Source: Luscinia megarhynchos
Lineage: Eukaryota; Chordata; Aves; Passeriformes; Turdidae
Length of the DNA stretch: 64,000 nucleotides
Direction: 5' to 3'
Assembly: GCA_034336665.1 (NCBI GenBank)
Contig: CM067592.1
Location: forward strand, 50,547,783 to 50,611,782
The notes under the pieces: model-generated
Databases searched by the model: none
Seen by the model: the letters and a program-made list of their open reading frames with translations, nothing else
Told to the model about the DNA's origin: nothing
Made by a program: the position numbers and the translations under genes
Shown: in pieces, positions 15,991 to 30,124 of the stretch
Position numbering within the stretch: position 1 is the first letter of the stretch
Layout of the letters: the number at the start of each line of letters is the position of its first letter

Positions 15991-18900
15991 TTTCTGAAAA
16001 AAACATTAAAAGAACACTGGTTTTAATCTTGTGACTGCTGAAGTTTGTTTAACCATACCAAAGCCCTGGCATCTGATGTTGAAGAGACTTATAAGAAGTC
16101 AGTGCATGAAAAGGTTGAAAAAGATTAAGTCCAAGTTCAAGTCACAAAGTTTAATGTCACACCATCTAATATCTATGACACTGGAATAGACAAGGACAAA
16201 GGGAGGGTAACACTGGAATACTATCCAAGTGAAAAAGAGCAGCTTTCTGACACTGAGGACCTGCCATCAAGCATCACTTGACTGACTATGAAAAGAGCTT
16301 CTAATATAGTAATTCTTTCCCATTTGCAAAAAATAGACTACTGGTTTCTTACCTCCCAAACTTACTGCAAACTCAAAGAAGAAAATATGAGAGACTACAT
16401 ATACTAATTATAACCTTTGCCACAGAAGTGTGTACAAGTTTAGACTTTGCTTTCTTTACTGCACACCTTAAAAAGATAAGCAACTGCTTCACAAGAATTA
16501 TTCTATTTGTATATAACAGCTTACTGAAAAATGGATTCAACATAAGTATCAAATATTCTGATATTTGTCTCAGCTTGTCTAAACTCCCTGCAGAACAAGG
16601 AAGAACTGCTGAAGTAGGGTTTGGCACGCATGTCTCCGAATAACCTCCACCGAACCTACAGAATCTCAGCAGGTTGCTAGAAGGTTAAACAACTGTAACA
16701 GAAAGGTTTTAAACAAATATAGACAGGTATTAGTCTTAATTTTCTCCTTTTTTCCACTGGTGTAACATCAATTTATTTATTCCATCTGTTTTTAACAGAT
16801 CTAAAATACACCTCCCATAGAGAGAAGAACACAGAACACTGCTGTAACCATCTCTATTAAATTCAGAGAAAATAACTCCCTTTTCTTCAATATCTTTGGA
16901 CAACGACAGCAGCTCTCATTTAAAGCCATACGACAACTTCACTTAAATAACAGCTAAAAATATTTAGGCACAGAAAGTGCTTAAACACAGAAAGGTTCTC
17001 AACCAGCAGAGGCTGTCCTCACAATAAAGACATCCCATATGGCAACTATTTTTAGACCGTTATGTATCAGAGGTTAGAGAAATCACATGGGTGTCTCCAA
17101 ACTCCCAGTTCCTCATATGATTTTTATCTCTTGCATGAAGAAAAAGCAATTTGGAATATTTTTTAGAACTAACATAGTTCAAGCTCAAAAACTGTGACTG
17201 CTTTAGAGTTTGTTTAGCTTCCATAACTACTCATTCTTACCAGTAAGGAACTGAAAAGAAAGCAAGCTTGTAACTTTTGACAAAAATACCTAGAACATTC
17301 AAAGACTATAAGCTGAGTTTACTTAACCTGTTTCTAGCTCACTGCAGCTGCACCTAATGAACCACAAAAGAAAAGCTTATTACTGCAATAAGTGACAGAG
17401 GTCAGCAGCAGAACACCCTCCAAGTTTTCAGCATCCTTCAGTTGGCTGTGCTCAGCATCGGCTACTGAATGATCTCTGTAGTGTAGCTAAGCACACAAAA
17501 CAGGCAACACCATCTCCCCCCACCTTTGTAATTTCTAGGATGTATTATCAAGAGGTCATCAGGCAGGGTATGCTATTATGTACAGTTATGTTCAGTCAGC
17601 TGCTAGCAGAAAACATTTGCATTCATTGATCCTTGAAGTATTCACACTGCATAAGGGTTACAGAGTTCTTGTAATGCTAACTCATACACAATTTGACATA
17701 GGAGTTTGCATTCTGCCACATGGAAGACAGGAGAACACCCTGAGATGCCTGCAAGGTCTTCAAGCTCATCTTTACAACTAGTGACTATGGGTGATCTAAA
17801 AACCTCAAGTCTTAATGCAACTTGCCTAAATATCAGTTAAAAAACAGACCCATGCATTACCACTACATGCTCTCACAAAAATAATATAGGATTCCCACAA
17901 AGAATTATGTTAAAGTTTTATTTAAAATGAGCAAATCTGTATAGTGCATGGGAAGTCTCAGCGACAGATTACTAAAACCAAGCTTAATTCTCTAAAATAT
18001 CATCAGTCCTTCCCACTGGGAATTTGGCTTTTGATATAATACTAAGTTTAAGTTCATTTTTTTATAACCAGGGCTCCATCCATATCCTTCTCCAAAATTT
18101 CAAGTGTACGTGTCCATGTGCAAGTTTTCCAGTCTCAAACAGAAAAGTATGTAAAATAAATAAATCAAAAAGCATAGTGAGTAAACTGAAGAATTAAAGA
18201 TTAAGTTAAATGCTTCTTCCTTGTATGTCAGAAAGGAGAGAGGGAAGTGAGGGATGTGGTGCAGAAGCCTCAGAAGCTACTCAATGTTTTCAGCTTTGAC
18301 TAAGACAGATTCACACCAGGTGCTTTAAAAACCACTGCCTAAGAAAAAAAAAAATTAGTAAGATTCTGTTACCAATTCTGGTAACAGAAAAGTGACACAC
18401 TGAAAACAGGAAACGTCACCAATTTACTAAACAGCTGTGCTCCTGTTTCAGAAGCATGTAGAATACATGTAAAGATTTGCAAACCATGGGGTACAATGAT
18501 TGAGGGAAAAAGTGTTTTGTTCCAGGAAGTTAATAAATTACTTTTTTTTTCCGTTTGTGCAACAGTACAGAGACTGTTGAGCTTTCTACTTCATTTATCA
18601 AAGAAAATGTACAATTAAGTCAACATTCTTAAGTAAACTCTTCAGAAGGGAGGCCAGTAAACCTCAAGGACGAGGTAAATTAACCGCACATCGAGGTCTA
18701 ACACACAGCAGCAGCACCTTTAAGCAGTCTTCCAGAGGAAGAGATGTTAACAGGAATTTTGGAAATATCTTAGTATGCCTAAGCACTACAGGCTAAAATT
18801 AAAAAGAATGTTTCCCCCAGAATTTCTCATATATTTCTCTTCCCCTTCAATTTTCACACAATTCCATAATCACTTAATTCATCGAGAATTTAAAAAAAGA

Positions 18901-20654
18901 AATGCTCAGTGATGTCCTTTCCTATAGCTGGTTTACAACACAGATACCAACTATTTCTCTCCCTACCCCTCCCACAGGGTCCCAAAACGAACAAAAACGT
19001 CAGGTGAAAAACAGTCTCTAAATAGTAACTCAAAAATTAATGTAAAATGGCAGAGGGGAAAAAAAATCCACAAAAAGTATTCTTATTTCCAGTATTTTAA
19101 AAAACAGTAAGTGGTATAGTCTCACAAGTGTCATACCAGTCTGTTACATTGCATTTAGCTTATGCAAAATACAGATTGTTGTATTTCTCTACAGAATCCA
19201 CTAGAGTAAGTGGATTAGCTACACATTATTAGCAAAGATCTTCTCTGAGGCACTAAGAAGATGTCTGACTCTCAAGGTGAATTTCTGCCTTTATTGAGAG
19301 AAGGCACAGAAAAGAAGCAGCAGGAATCTTTCAAGAGAACTAAGAAAGCAGTAAGTGGTAGAAGATAATTCAGCTGGCAGAGAGAGTGCACTTGAAAAGC
19401 AAGTGGAGAAAATTGGCATCAATTGTTTTGCAAGCCTATCACAATTGGACTACTTGATCCAGAATAAACTGCACCAGTGTAAGCTGACCTAGCAGATTCT
19501 GTTCACCTCGGGGAGCAATCTGCTTCTGGGACTGCTTGTTCCTTCTGGTTTCTAGCCAAGTGTTTGTGATTCAATGACTGAACAGGACATAAGCATGGGA
19601 TCTTGGGAGTCCATTATGGAGGACTCCTGCTACCACCTCCATGAAACAAACTCCTTCACCCCATGAAGCTGTGTCCCCCAAACACTGATGCTGTACAAGA
19701 CTACAAACCAGAAAGAATATGAGCCAAGTTTTTCAAGCAAAACACACATGCTTCTGAAAGCTTAAAAATAAAGGAACTGAAGCCTCAACATCTCAGCATT
19801 TGATTATAAACACTTACAGGTGCATCAAGAAGAGGAGGATATCCCAAGTAAAAACTGACATAAGATGTTAAAGCACAATACAATACAACAGAAGTAATAA
19901 GAAGAAAATAACAAATCTTCATCAGGTGAGCTCAAGGTTGCTGGGAGCCCTCTATTATACCTAATCTTGGCTACCAAGCCTTGTATATTTGAAAGCTTCA
20001 TATATGTCTCTCAAAAAAAGCTATCAGCTATCAACCCTTACAGCCTGTTCTAAGTGGGTGTGTCTCAACAGCTTTGAGGAAATGGTTTCTTATATACAGT
20101 ACACATCCCAACACTGTCAATGCCTACTGAGTGGCCATCAAACCACCTAGATTTGACTACTTAACTTGTTTGGAAACCTTGGCTACATATCACAATTTTC
20201 TCTAGCCCCAGAGAGTCGGTTTTGGACAACTTTCTGAACTTCTCACATCAACTTTGTATTCTTATTAAAAGAGAAAAAAAACTAACGTCCTAGTAAGGAG
20301 CAACAGAAATATTTGATCCCTTTGTTTATTAAATTCACCTGCAAAAAGAAGAATTCATCAAGTTTATGGATGGCGGTTTTTTTCTTGTTTTGGGGGTGCT
20401 GGTTTCTTTTTGTTGTTGTTTTGTTGCTGTTCTTGTTGCTAGCTGAATTTGGATTACTAGAGAAGATTAAAGAATCTACACATAACAAGACAAGAGATTT
20501 TTCACTTGCAAGCCTGACTTTGCAGACCCTGCCATGTTTCAAATTCCATACCTGCTCCAGAAACTACACGTGCTGTTTCACACAATTTTTCCAAAGTTGA
20601 AATTCAGCACAATAAGCATCACAAACTATTCTTAGAATATGTGACCACCTATAG
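15991..20654 (-). other. ELAVL2: ELAVL2 large intron segment without recognised feature
   Basis: AT-rich intronic sequence. A T-rich, GTT-biased low-complexity stretch lies just inside its end, at about 20372-20450. No gene-like signal was recognised. Confidence 0.55.
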
Positions 20655-20830
20655 ACCACAGATTCACACAGTGATCATTCAGGGTTGGAAGCCATCTCTG
20701 GAGACCACTGGATACAACTGCCTTTCTCAAGCAGGGGTAACTAGAGCAATCTGCCCCAGACCATGTCCAGACAGCTTCTGAGCATCTCTGGCATGGGATA
20801 CTCCACCACCTCTTTGTTGCATTCCTAAAA
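20655..20830 (-). mobile_element. CR1 LINE 3'-end fragment
   Basis: Read on the plus strand, it begins CACAGATTCACACAGTGATC and continues GGGTTGGAAGCCATCTCTGG. This is the reverse complement of the CR1 3' terminus and its last about 160 bp. It is in the same orientation as ELAVL2. A second CR1 in the opposite orientation follows within about 50 bp. Confidence 0.88.
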
Positions 20831-20874
20831 AGTCAACACAGAAATCTACCTCAAGAATTTGAAAAAGAGCAAGA

Positions 20875-21447
20875 AGATCTGGAAGTATGCCAAAGGATAT
20901 GAAATTACATCCATAAGTAGGAGGTGATCCTTCCCATCAGCCCTAGCTGGAGCATACCTGGAGGGCTGGGCTCAGTTCTGATTTCCTCAGTAGAAGAGAA
21001 GGCAAGAACTACCAGAATGGGTCCAGAGGAAGCCACAAAGGTGATCTGGGGCCTGGAGCATCTCTCATGAGGAGAGACTGCAGGAACTGGGCCTGCTCAG
21101 TCTGCAGGAAAGACCACTGAGAGGGGATCTCTTTAATGCACGTAAGTGCCTCAAAGGTGGGTACCAAGGGGGTGGTGCAGGACTTTTCAGTGGTGCCCAG
21201 CGACAGTATGAGGAGCAAAGGCCATAAACACAAGTTTCATCTCAACATGAGGAAGAACTTCACACTGAGAGTGGCAGAGACTGGAACAGGCTGCTCAGGG
21301 AAGCATGAAGACATTCCAAACTCACGTGGACACCATCTTGTGTCACCTGTTCAAGGTGACTGAGACTGCCTTGGCAGGGGGTTGGGGCAGGACGATCTCC
21401 AGAGGTCTCTTCCAAACTAACTGTTCTGAGATTCCATTATAGCATTA
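20875..21447 (+). mobile_element. CR1 LINE fragment, 3' region
   Basis: The segment contains CR1 blocks such as TCTCATGAGGAGAGACTGCAG, AACTGGGCCTGCTCAGTCTG, AACATGAGGAAGAACTTCAC, GACTGGAACAGGCTGCTCAG and the terminal GATCTCCAGAGGTCTCTTCC to GAGATTCCATTA. It lies antisense to ELAVL2. With the fragment at 20655-20830 it forms a head-to-head pair whose 3' ends point outward. Confidence 0.9.
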
Positions 21448-22687
21448 CCCATACCACTAGTGCTTCACTAAAATCTAAATAATTTTAAGAATGCAATGCA
21501 AGATACTCAACCCTCCACTATCACTCCCCAACTACTTCACCATCAGAGTATTTTGTTCAACTTCTGAAAAGCTAGTAAGTCAAGGAGACTGTTGCCAGGT
21601 TTAAGTGAGAAGTAATCTTCTAACTTTCTGTTATGGGTGAAAATCATTTGAACCACCTCCTGGTCATGACAGCTAGAACACTACCCATTTCAGTGGTTTG
21701 ATGAAGTCCAGAATAAATGAACAGCAGTCTCCATGACCTTCTTGCAAGGGACTTTTCCCTGAAAGATGGGCAGAATACAGACATATCTGATTTCACGTGC
21801 TAGCAGTGCAAAATCCAGGATACCCAGGATGTTATGTTTGACTTTATTATATTAACACATCTGTCCAACAATTTCAGTTCTCCTTAGTCTGAGCGCTGTA
21901 AGAGCCCTTGTTTCACTGCTGCCACACAAGATCTCCATTGTGCCTAGGGCACTGTGCTAAGTCAGAGCTTGACATTGACCCCCCCTGAATTGTTAGAAGC
22001 AGTATACATACCCCAAAAGATACAAATCAGGAAGATAAGACCCCCATAACTATGGGTTAACTATGCAGGGCACTCTCAGGTGAAACGTTCAGCAGCCTAG
22101 CAGTTCTGTTTTGTCTTTTCATACCAATAATCCCTGACATCCCACCTGCAACTGTAAGCAAAATAAAATGACAACTCTTTCTACACCTTAAGTTCTAGAA
22201 GTCCAACTGTACTGTGTTTGCACAAGTATGAAAAACCTCAAATTTGACAGAGATAACCAGCAGCTATCTACAGGCATCAAAAGTACTCAATTACCAGCAT
22301 CAGTTTTATGTCTCAAATCTATGGCAAACCATTTGCTTTGTGACACTGCTTCAATAAACCCCTGGCACAAGAAATGCTGCAACAGACAAGCTGTTTCTTC
22401 AGGTAGGTTTCCTTTAATCTTCATATGCAAGTACCAACAACCCCATCCAGTTTATCTAAGCAGATAAACTGTCACATAAGAGACTTCTAAAAGCTCCTCT
22501 TTATTCTCTGCGAGTGAAAAAAAAAAAATCACTTTAAGAGCAATTATTTCCATACAGAAACAACTGAGTTAAAAAAAAAAAAAAGCAAGTCCAGACCCAC
22601 TAGATACCCACTGTGTAACCTACTACCTAGTGTCTGAAAAGACACTTAACCCCCAAAAACAAAAACAAAAAAACAAACAAAAAAAAA

Positions 22688-22720
<33 letters not shown>

Positions 22721-23914
22721 AAACCAAAAAAAAAGAAACCAGGCCAGGGTATGTCAAACATCAAACTTCACATTTCCCAAATTACCACTCTATTCAATCC
22801 CTTTATTAAGACAGTTTATAGAGTCTATTTCATGCACTGAGTATCTCACTGGCATTCAGGTTTGTTTATATGGATTTTTTCAATCCATTGCCTCACTGAG
22901 TTAAATGCTCACCTTCCTCCTCAGCACAATCTGTCATATAGGGGTAACACTGTCTCACAACCAGTATATCTCACATAATGAATGACTCAAAGTTATTGGA
23001 AGTGTTAATGGACATAAGGCACAAAATTGTAACTTCTCTTTAGCTCTTAACACTTTATTTTTGTATAGACTGCCAAAGTGCTTTGATTCTGTTTTCTATT
23101 CTCTGCATCTGCTCAGCTCAACTGGTACACAGGACTCGGAATTCTGGCACACAATGAAGCTTTTAAACACTGGCAGTTACAGACAACCTAAAACAGATGG
23201 CCAGTTCTCCTCTGAGCTTAAGACTTAAGAGCCATGAAAGCTTGGATGTGCTCACTGGACCCGTTTTCCTCAAGCTGTAAACCTAATCTTACTCTGAAAG
23301 ACTACCCCTAACACAGGTTTCAACCCATATTCTACTTTTCATCACCCTTTTTTTACTATGGAAATAGCTGTTTCTTGTACTCAACAATAACCTATTTCAA
23401 TCAAAACCTGTTAAAGCACAGGAATCCCTATCTGTGTCACTAAAAGCTAAGCTGGCCATCTCCAGGGGAGCAGAGCATTATCACATGTAATAGTTACCTG
23501 GGAAGACAAAAGCAGCAAATGCAAACATCCTCCCCTTCATCCAGCTTTACATACTAAGCAGAATGTCATATGATCTGGAATATCCCTTTGGTCAGTTTGG
23601 GTCAAGTGTCCTGATGGTATCTCCCCCAACAAGCTCCCATTAACCCCCAACTTCCTCATCAGTGAGGCAGTACTTGTGCTCAGCACGAGTACATAAATAT
23701 TTTGTACAAAAGTATGGCTCCATACTAGCCTCTGTGAAGAAAATTAACTCTACCCCAGAAAAAACCAGCACACTCTCACACAGTAACAGCCCAGAATCTA
23801 TGGTATTTTCTACAAAGCCTACCCAGCGATATAAACATACTTCTAATCATCATGCCTTTGGTATGCTGTACCATCTCCTTCTTCTCACCTCTCAATGGCT
23901 AAACTTGTCAAAAT
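21448..23914 (-). other. ELAVL2: ELAVL2 large intron segment
   Basis: AT-rich intronic sequence that contains the A-rich AAAAC low-complexity tract at 22654-22738. No exon or RNA gene was recognised. Confidence 0.55.
22654..22738 (+). repeat. (AAAAC)n-like A-rich simple repeat
   Basis: An 85-bp tract of A runs interrupted by single C bases, mostly AAAAC and AAAC units, with one G near its end. On the transcribed strand of ELAVL2 it is a GU-interrupted poly-U tract. Confidence 0.92.
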
Positions 23915-24737
23915 AGAGCTGGATGCTATCCAGAGGGACCTGGGAAAGGTTGCAAAGTGGGAATCTCATGAGATTTAATAAGACCAAGGTACAAGAACAA
24001 GTACAAGGTGATGCATCTGGGTCACAGCAAGTCTACATATCAACACAGGCTGGGGAATGAACAAATCAAGAGCAGCCCTGTGAGCAGGACGGGGGGATGC
24101 TGGTGGATGAGAGGCTGGGCATGACCCAGCCATGAGCACTCCCAGAAACCAAACGTGTCCTTGGCTGCATCCAGAGCAGCGTGGGCAGCAGGGGAGGGAG
24201 GGGATTCTGCCCCTCTGCTATGGTGAGACCCAACCTGGAACCCTGCACCCAGCTCTGGGGTCCTCAGCACAGGAAGGACATGACCTGTTAAGACTGAGTT
24301 CAGATGAAGGCCCACAGTCTACCAGAGAGATGGAGGGAGGACCTCTCTTACAAAGAACAACTAGGAGAAACTGGGATTACTCAGCCTGGAGAAGAGAAGG
24401 TTTTGGGGTGACCAGCATCGAGAGGAAGCCTACTAGAAATATGGAGAGGGACTTATTGCAAGAGCAAGTACTGTAAGACAAGGGGAAATGGCTTCGGAGT
24501 GAAAGACAGTAGGTTTAGTTTAGATATTAGGAAGAAACAATTACAGTGAGGGTGATGAGGCACCTATGAGGTGAACAGGTTGCCCAGAGCTGTGAATGCC
24601 CCACCCCTGGAAGTGTTCAAGGCCAGACTAGATGAAGCTCTGAACAGCCTAGTATAGTGGAAAGTGTCCCTGCACATGGCAGGGGGTTATATCAACATGA
24701 TCTCTAAGGTTCCAATTCAAACCATTTTATGATTTTT
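23915..24737 (+). mobile_element. CR1 LINE fragment, 3' region
   Basis: CR1 blocks include GCTGGATGCTATCCAGAGGG, GGGGATGCTGGTGGATGAGAG, TGCATCCAGAGCAGCGTGGG, AACCTGGAACCCTGCACCC and the late AGGTTCCAATTCAAACCATT terminus. It is the same subfamily type as the copy at 1250-2505: both share the block around CTGCATCCAGAGCAG and the GGGGATTCTGCCCCTCTGCT segment. It is antisense to ELAVL2 and carries multiple stops. Confidence 0.9.
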
Positions 24738-26524
24738 ATAGGGGTGACTTTGACAAGTATTACAAAACCTTCTTGATGAGCTCAAAAACTTGTGGAAGTT
24801 TATTTCTAGTCTCATCAGTAGTATTTTTGTCCTTTATTTAGAATTAATTTAATTTAGGATGATAAAATGCTTGAGTTTGTCAAAAATAGAGGAGTGATAC
24901 TAGAGCACTGACTCAGAAAAGACGCCTAGCTATTTCTGTAACAAGAAAATCACTTGCGCCTTTAGTATTATCTGTAATTTTTACTGGTACATCCATTCAC
25001 AGACAGAAAGCCATAATGTAGCATCCTTGATGTCAAACACAAGCAGAAAGGATAAATGCCAGCATTCATTTCCAAGAAATAATAAAGATCAGGATTTCTT
25101 TCATCAAGCTCTTAACTAAAACACAAAAAAAAGTAACAGCCATCTCTCTAAGTAAGAGCTACCTTATATAATTTCAGGCTCCAATACAATTCAAGCAGTT
25201 TTGCATACAGATTAGAACTCCAAGGATTATGTTAGCATTAAAACCTGAACACAGTGAAAATGAGCTTCTCTAACAAGCTTATGCAGATAGAACTCTTACC
25301 GCCAAAACATTTTCAGTCAAAGGTTGCAAAAATAATGAGGAGACAGCTGTGGCAAAAGCATTCCCTGAGATTTAGTGATAGCTTCTAGCAGATAACAAGC
25401 CTAGTACAAATGTACTCAGTTATCAACATTCTCCAGTCCCCACCATTTTATTAGAGGATGTTACTGATTACAAATACACTTTACTCCTCCTCTGAAACAG
25501 GCAAGTTTGTTTGGTTTTTTTCCTCTATCTAAACAATTGTTAGGTAGTGCAAAGTTTTTCCACTAGAAATTTGAGATCAAAATCAAACTCTAGACATATC
25601 TGATGGTTATCTACTTTCTGCCAAGGTCAAAAATAACTGGACCAACCAGACAAGAAATTCTTTAGGGAAGTCCTCAAAACAAGAGCTTAGCTAGTACTGT
25701 ACATCCAAAGCTTTTCCAAAACCAGATCTCTAATAAGTATTGCATCCTTGTCACACAACTCACAATATGGAAAGTAGATTACAAATAAAATACTAATTTT
25801 AAAAAGAGTACCAAACCATGCACTCCATACCACATTAAGTCTCCAACTATAGCCTAACGTCCTGCAGAAGAAATTCATGGTGAAACACTATTTTAAACTA
25901 CTAGCCAAGTTGCATCTTTAAACACAAGGATATTAACTACTCTTTGATAAGATGAAAAGCATGGTAACTTTTCAGTACATCACAGAAATTTATTTTGAAG
26001 CTCTTTACAGGTATTTATTTTATATCACTTTTTGTTAAGAGTATGAAAAGCAGAACTAAAACCAGCCAGTCACATAAACTCTAAAAAAATCAAACACCTC
26101 TATCTTAATATAGAGGGAGGAAAAATACTTCTGTGCATTTTTTTAAACTGCTAGCAAGCTGATTAATTATACAATTTGTACTTTAAAACAGCTGAAGTTA
26201 ATACAACTTATTGTTAAGGACATATCAGCTTTAGAAAGCTGTCTGAAAAATGCAAGGCAGAAGAAGGACTATAAAAAATGTGGGCCTTCTGCTGAACGGA
26301 GCAGAGAAGTTGGTGACAATAAGACATGAAAGAAGCTGAGTTTTCTGTCTCGATATTTACTGTTAAGACCAATGGAAATACCACATGGAGAGGAGTAAAG
26401 AAGGTTAAGACACTTTTTAGAGGTATCCAGTGTCAGGACAATATACTTTAAACCTATAAGAACTTATTCCCACAGCTACTAACACTGGCAAGCACAGAAC
26501 AATGCCATAGTGAACACAGATTTC
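24738..26524 (-). other. ELAVL2: ELAVL2 large intron segment without recognised feature
   Basis: AT-rich intronic sequence. I see no exon, RNA gene or mobile element that I can name. Confidence 0.55.
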
Positions 26525-26660
26525 TGGGCAGAGCAGGAGACATCCAAAACCCAACTGGACATTGACTGGGGCTGCCTGCTCTAGGCTGACTCTGCTTTAA
26601 ACTAAGGATTGAACTAGAGGATCTCCAGAAGTGCCTGCCAATCTAAATATTTTCAGTCAT
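26525..26660 (+). mobile_element. Short, old CR1 LINE 3'-end fragment
   Basis: The segment GAGACATCCAAAACCCAACTGG followed by GACTGGGGCTGCCTGCTCTAGGCTG and GAACTAGAGGATCTCCAGAAG matches the last about 130 bp of CR1. It is more diverged than the other copies. It lies antisense to ELAVL2. Confidence 0.78.
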
Positions 26661-29600
26661 TAATATAACTCAAGTTATATTTCAACCTTTGATAGATTTT
26701 AATATATTTTAAAAGTTAACTATGCAGTAGAGGGCTATTAACCAACTCCAGTCAGTAAGAACAGCACTGAAAACAAGAATTTATCACATCTGTGTCCTTC
26801 TGTTTTCCTGCAACTAGAGAAAGATCTTTTCCAATGTTTCCATGTCATCCTATTATTTCACCTGTAATGACAAATAGCGTTCACTTATACAGTATTTCAT
26901 TAACATTCAAGAGCATTTGCACTGGAATACATTATAGTACACCTACACATCAACTTTTACCTTCTGCAATTTTGTCAACAGCAACACTGCTTAACAGGCA
27001 AGATAAGGCACTATGTGGAAGAGATACTTAAGGAATACCCAAGACTTTATTGCTCACACCAAGGTGCTGTTAGTAATCTTTTGGTTTAGCGTTTTCTATT
27101 TTTAGTCAAGTTTCCAAACAGCATTGTGACATAATCCACATGAATGTTGGGATAAAAAGATAATATATCACCCATACATCCTGTGGATGGACGGACACCT
27201 TTAAAACGACCCTTACAGAAAGCACCAACAGTAAAACAAAGGATATACTTGTGTTATACCAATAACCAACACAAACAGAGAAAGAATTAACAAACACCAG
27301 ACTCCACAAAAACTACCTGGCAAACCAGCATTCAATTTCTAAAATCAGCTCAACATGAACTCGTTTATGAACTTGTTATATTACAACTATTTGCCGTTTT
27401 CCACTTAACATGCACTTCCATTCTCCAGTTTATCAGATTAAATACATTCTAGAAAACAGACCAGAACAAGTGTTCTCAAGAGTACATAAAGCACTCCACT
27501 TATGCTCAGAAGAGCCTATTTTTTCTTAAAAAGTCCCACTTTCCCCACAAGCTTACAGATTTGCCACTGTTACCAGTATAAATAGGTAAGTAAACACAAC
27601 ACCTGCGTCAAGATAACATTTCTTTCTAAAGAGCCCTGCCAACACAATCTTCATTTCCTGGGGGAATTGATGCAAATAACGAATTTCCAATTAACAAGGA
27701 AGTTTGGAAAATAAAGTTTTATGCTTCAAAATTTTTGATCAACTCCTTGAATATCAAGTCGGTATACCTTCCCAGCTCTTTTCTGACATTTCTACTGCAG
27801 TCTACCTCCTCAAGGCTGTTTGTGACAGCCTCTCTACCAACCACACACAGACAAGACGTGACATGCCTTTACAGAGGCTTCAGAACTGAATTCTTCAATG
27901 CTAAGAAACAGCTGCATGCAAGCTATAAAAAGAAGGGCAAAAACACACATGGGAATGAACTGAAGCAGAAGGAAACTGCCTCAAACAGCAACTGTTGCAT
28001 GATCCATTGTGCAAGTTCATCATCACTGTTCTGGCTTTCTAGGATTTTTCCCCTGCACACATCAGATTTTGCCTATGTAATTCTCCATCACAATCCCCAC
28101 AGACATCTCCTGAAAGCACTGTTTTACAGCTCTATTATACTGAACTACTTCCATGGTCACCATACCCATCTGCTTAATCCCCTCTTGCTTGGGGGGCCTG
28201 TTAGACTGAGTACATTTGAGTTTCTCTGTTACAGCTACCTCTCCAGTGCTGGAGCTACCAAGCACCTCTAACTATTTGCCTGTTGACTGTAGTCTTGCTT
28301 CGATCCACCACCCTCAGTCCTGATGGATGCCACAATGAGAAACTTTAAAACACTGCTGCAAAATGATAAAGGAGAAAGAGACTGGATAACAGTCCAGTAA
28401 TACCACTTGAGTCAGACATCTTCCAATTATTTCTTGTTTAGTATCTACAACCTGAATTCGCCAAATACCAATCACAAAACATAGATGTCTGCTTAACAGA
28501 CCCAAAAAAAGCAAATACTTCAAACTGAACAAATCAAACACTGAGCTTAATTCTGCTGGTAATTCAATGCACTTTTATTGTTCACAGGGACGTCACACAC
28601 TGTGCACAAGGAGCCACGAAGAACAAAGTGGAAACAGTCCTGCAACATAACCAGGGTCTTTGGCTTTTGTAGCCTTACCAGTGTCTTGTTGGCTTAGTAA
28701 ATGTTGGAGGAGGAGAAACAACACACACCAAAACCAGCCACAGTTATTCACAAGAGGCCGCCTCTGCTTTTGGGAGCACCATGCAGCAGGTCAGCCACAC
28801 GACTGCAACACCCCAGCTGCATAATCCACTTCTTGATTCATCTTGCATTAATTCGGTAGAGGGTATATACAGAAAAATGAAGGCAACTGATAACCTTAAC
28901 ATGAACAACAGTAGCTTACTGCTACTGAATTGAGGAGTATACAATTGCAGGATCAATAATTTTCTCATTGGTAGGACACCCCACAGCAAACAGAGCTACC
29001 TGAAGTCCTCATAAGGTCCCACTTCTATTTCCAGATTAGACAGTATGACATGTAAATCAGACAACTTCAAAAAACACCTGCTGCCTGCTTCTCACAAATG
29101 AGAGTGGGAAATATACAAAATCCCAGGGTCACCTACAACCCATCTTAACACAATTCATTTTGTGCCCAAGTATGCATCATGTGGAGAAAGAAAACACAGG
29201 TCTGTGTTCTTACATCATTTCCAATGATATTTTACTGTTACACAACAGTAGTACTGCAGGTTTCGTGGGTGAATACACTTAGCTTAAGAAAGTTTCGTAA
29301 TAAAAAGTATTTTAAAAGACAGGAAAGACAGAGATAGGGTGTGCTCTGGCTATACCTATACAGTACAGTAGGTCATAAGCACTTCCTATCAAAAAACAGC
29401 AAAGTACTTCCAGGAAAGTATGCTGCAGGTACCTGTCAGGAAGCATGCGTTTAGAGAAAGAGATTGCCAGCTGCTTGCCATCAAGAGCACACCAAGTGAC
29501 ACTCCCCTTAATACATTGATAACATTGTCCTGGTTTGTTACAGAAATGGACCTTGAGGATTTTTTAATTACGCTGTGAAGTTATTACAATTCACTGGACT

Positions 29601-30124
29601 GAAAAGATATTTAAAAATTCATGTCAGCTTCTCTAGAAGAGGGTGATCAAGTACTCCTTTTATACCATTCCTTCTTGATGTTACTTGGAGAGGATGAGAT
29701 TGAAGATCTCCCCTATATGTAAACGAGCAGCCTCTGTGGCAGAACAATCTCAACATTTAATCACAGAAGAAGCAATAACTAAGGACATGCAAGAGTTTCA
29801 TCCGACTACTACACAACTGGAACTTTACCTTTCCCTACAATATCAATCTCTATCCAGGCTTCTCAAGTTTCATTTGTACTTACCCACGACTGGATTCAGC
29901 AGCTTGCATAGACAGAGCAAGCTTCTTCAGATCATCACTCCCACATTACATTTGCACAGTTGGATGCTTGCTAGCCACACCACCATCTGTGCTTGGCCAC
30001 TCCAATGCATCACAATGACTCTCAGGATTAAATCCTGAGCAATAAGACTTCTCCTGAGAAAAGCAGGAATCAGAAAGGTAGAGAAAACAAGACTTTGCCA
30101 CTAATCCTGTTAGGCCAAAACTAA
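26661..30124 (-). other. ELAVL2: ELAVL2 large intron segment without recognised feature
   Basis: AT-rich intronic sequence. A 178-codon open frame at 27735-28271 on the plus strand has no recognisable domain and no Kozak, promoter or splice support, so I do not call it a gene. Confidence 0.5.

Noticed and set aside
27735..28271. A 178-codon plus-strand open frame inside the ELAVL2 intron.
   Set aside because: No recognisable family, no splice or promoter signal, and the length is within what a 64-kb window can yield by chance at this local composition.
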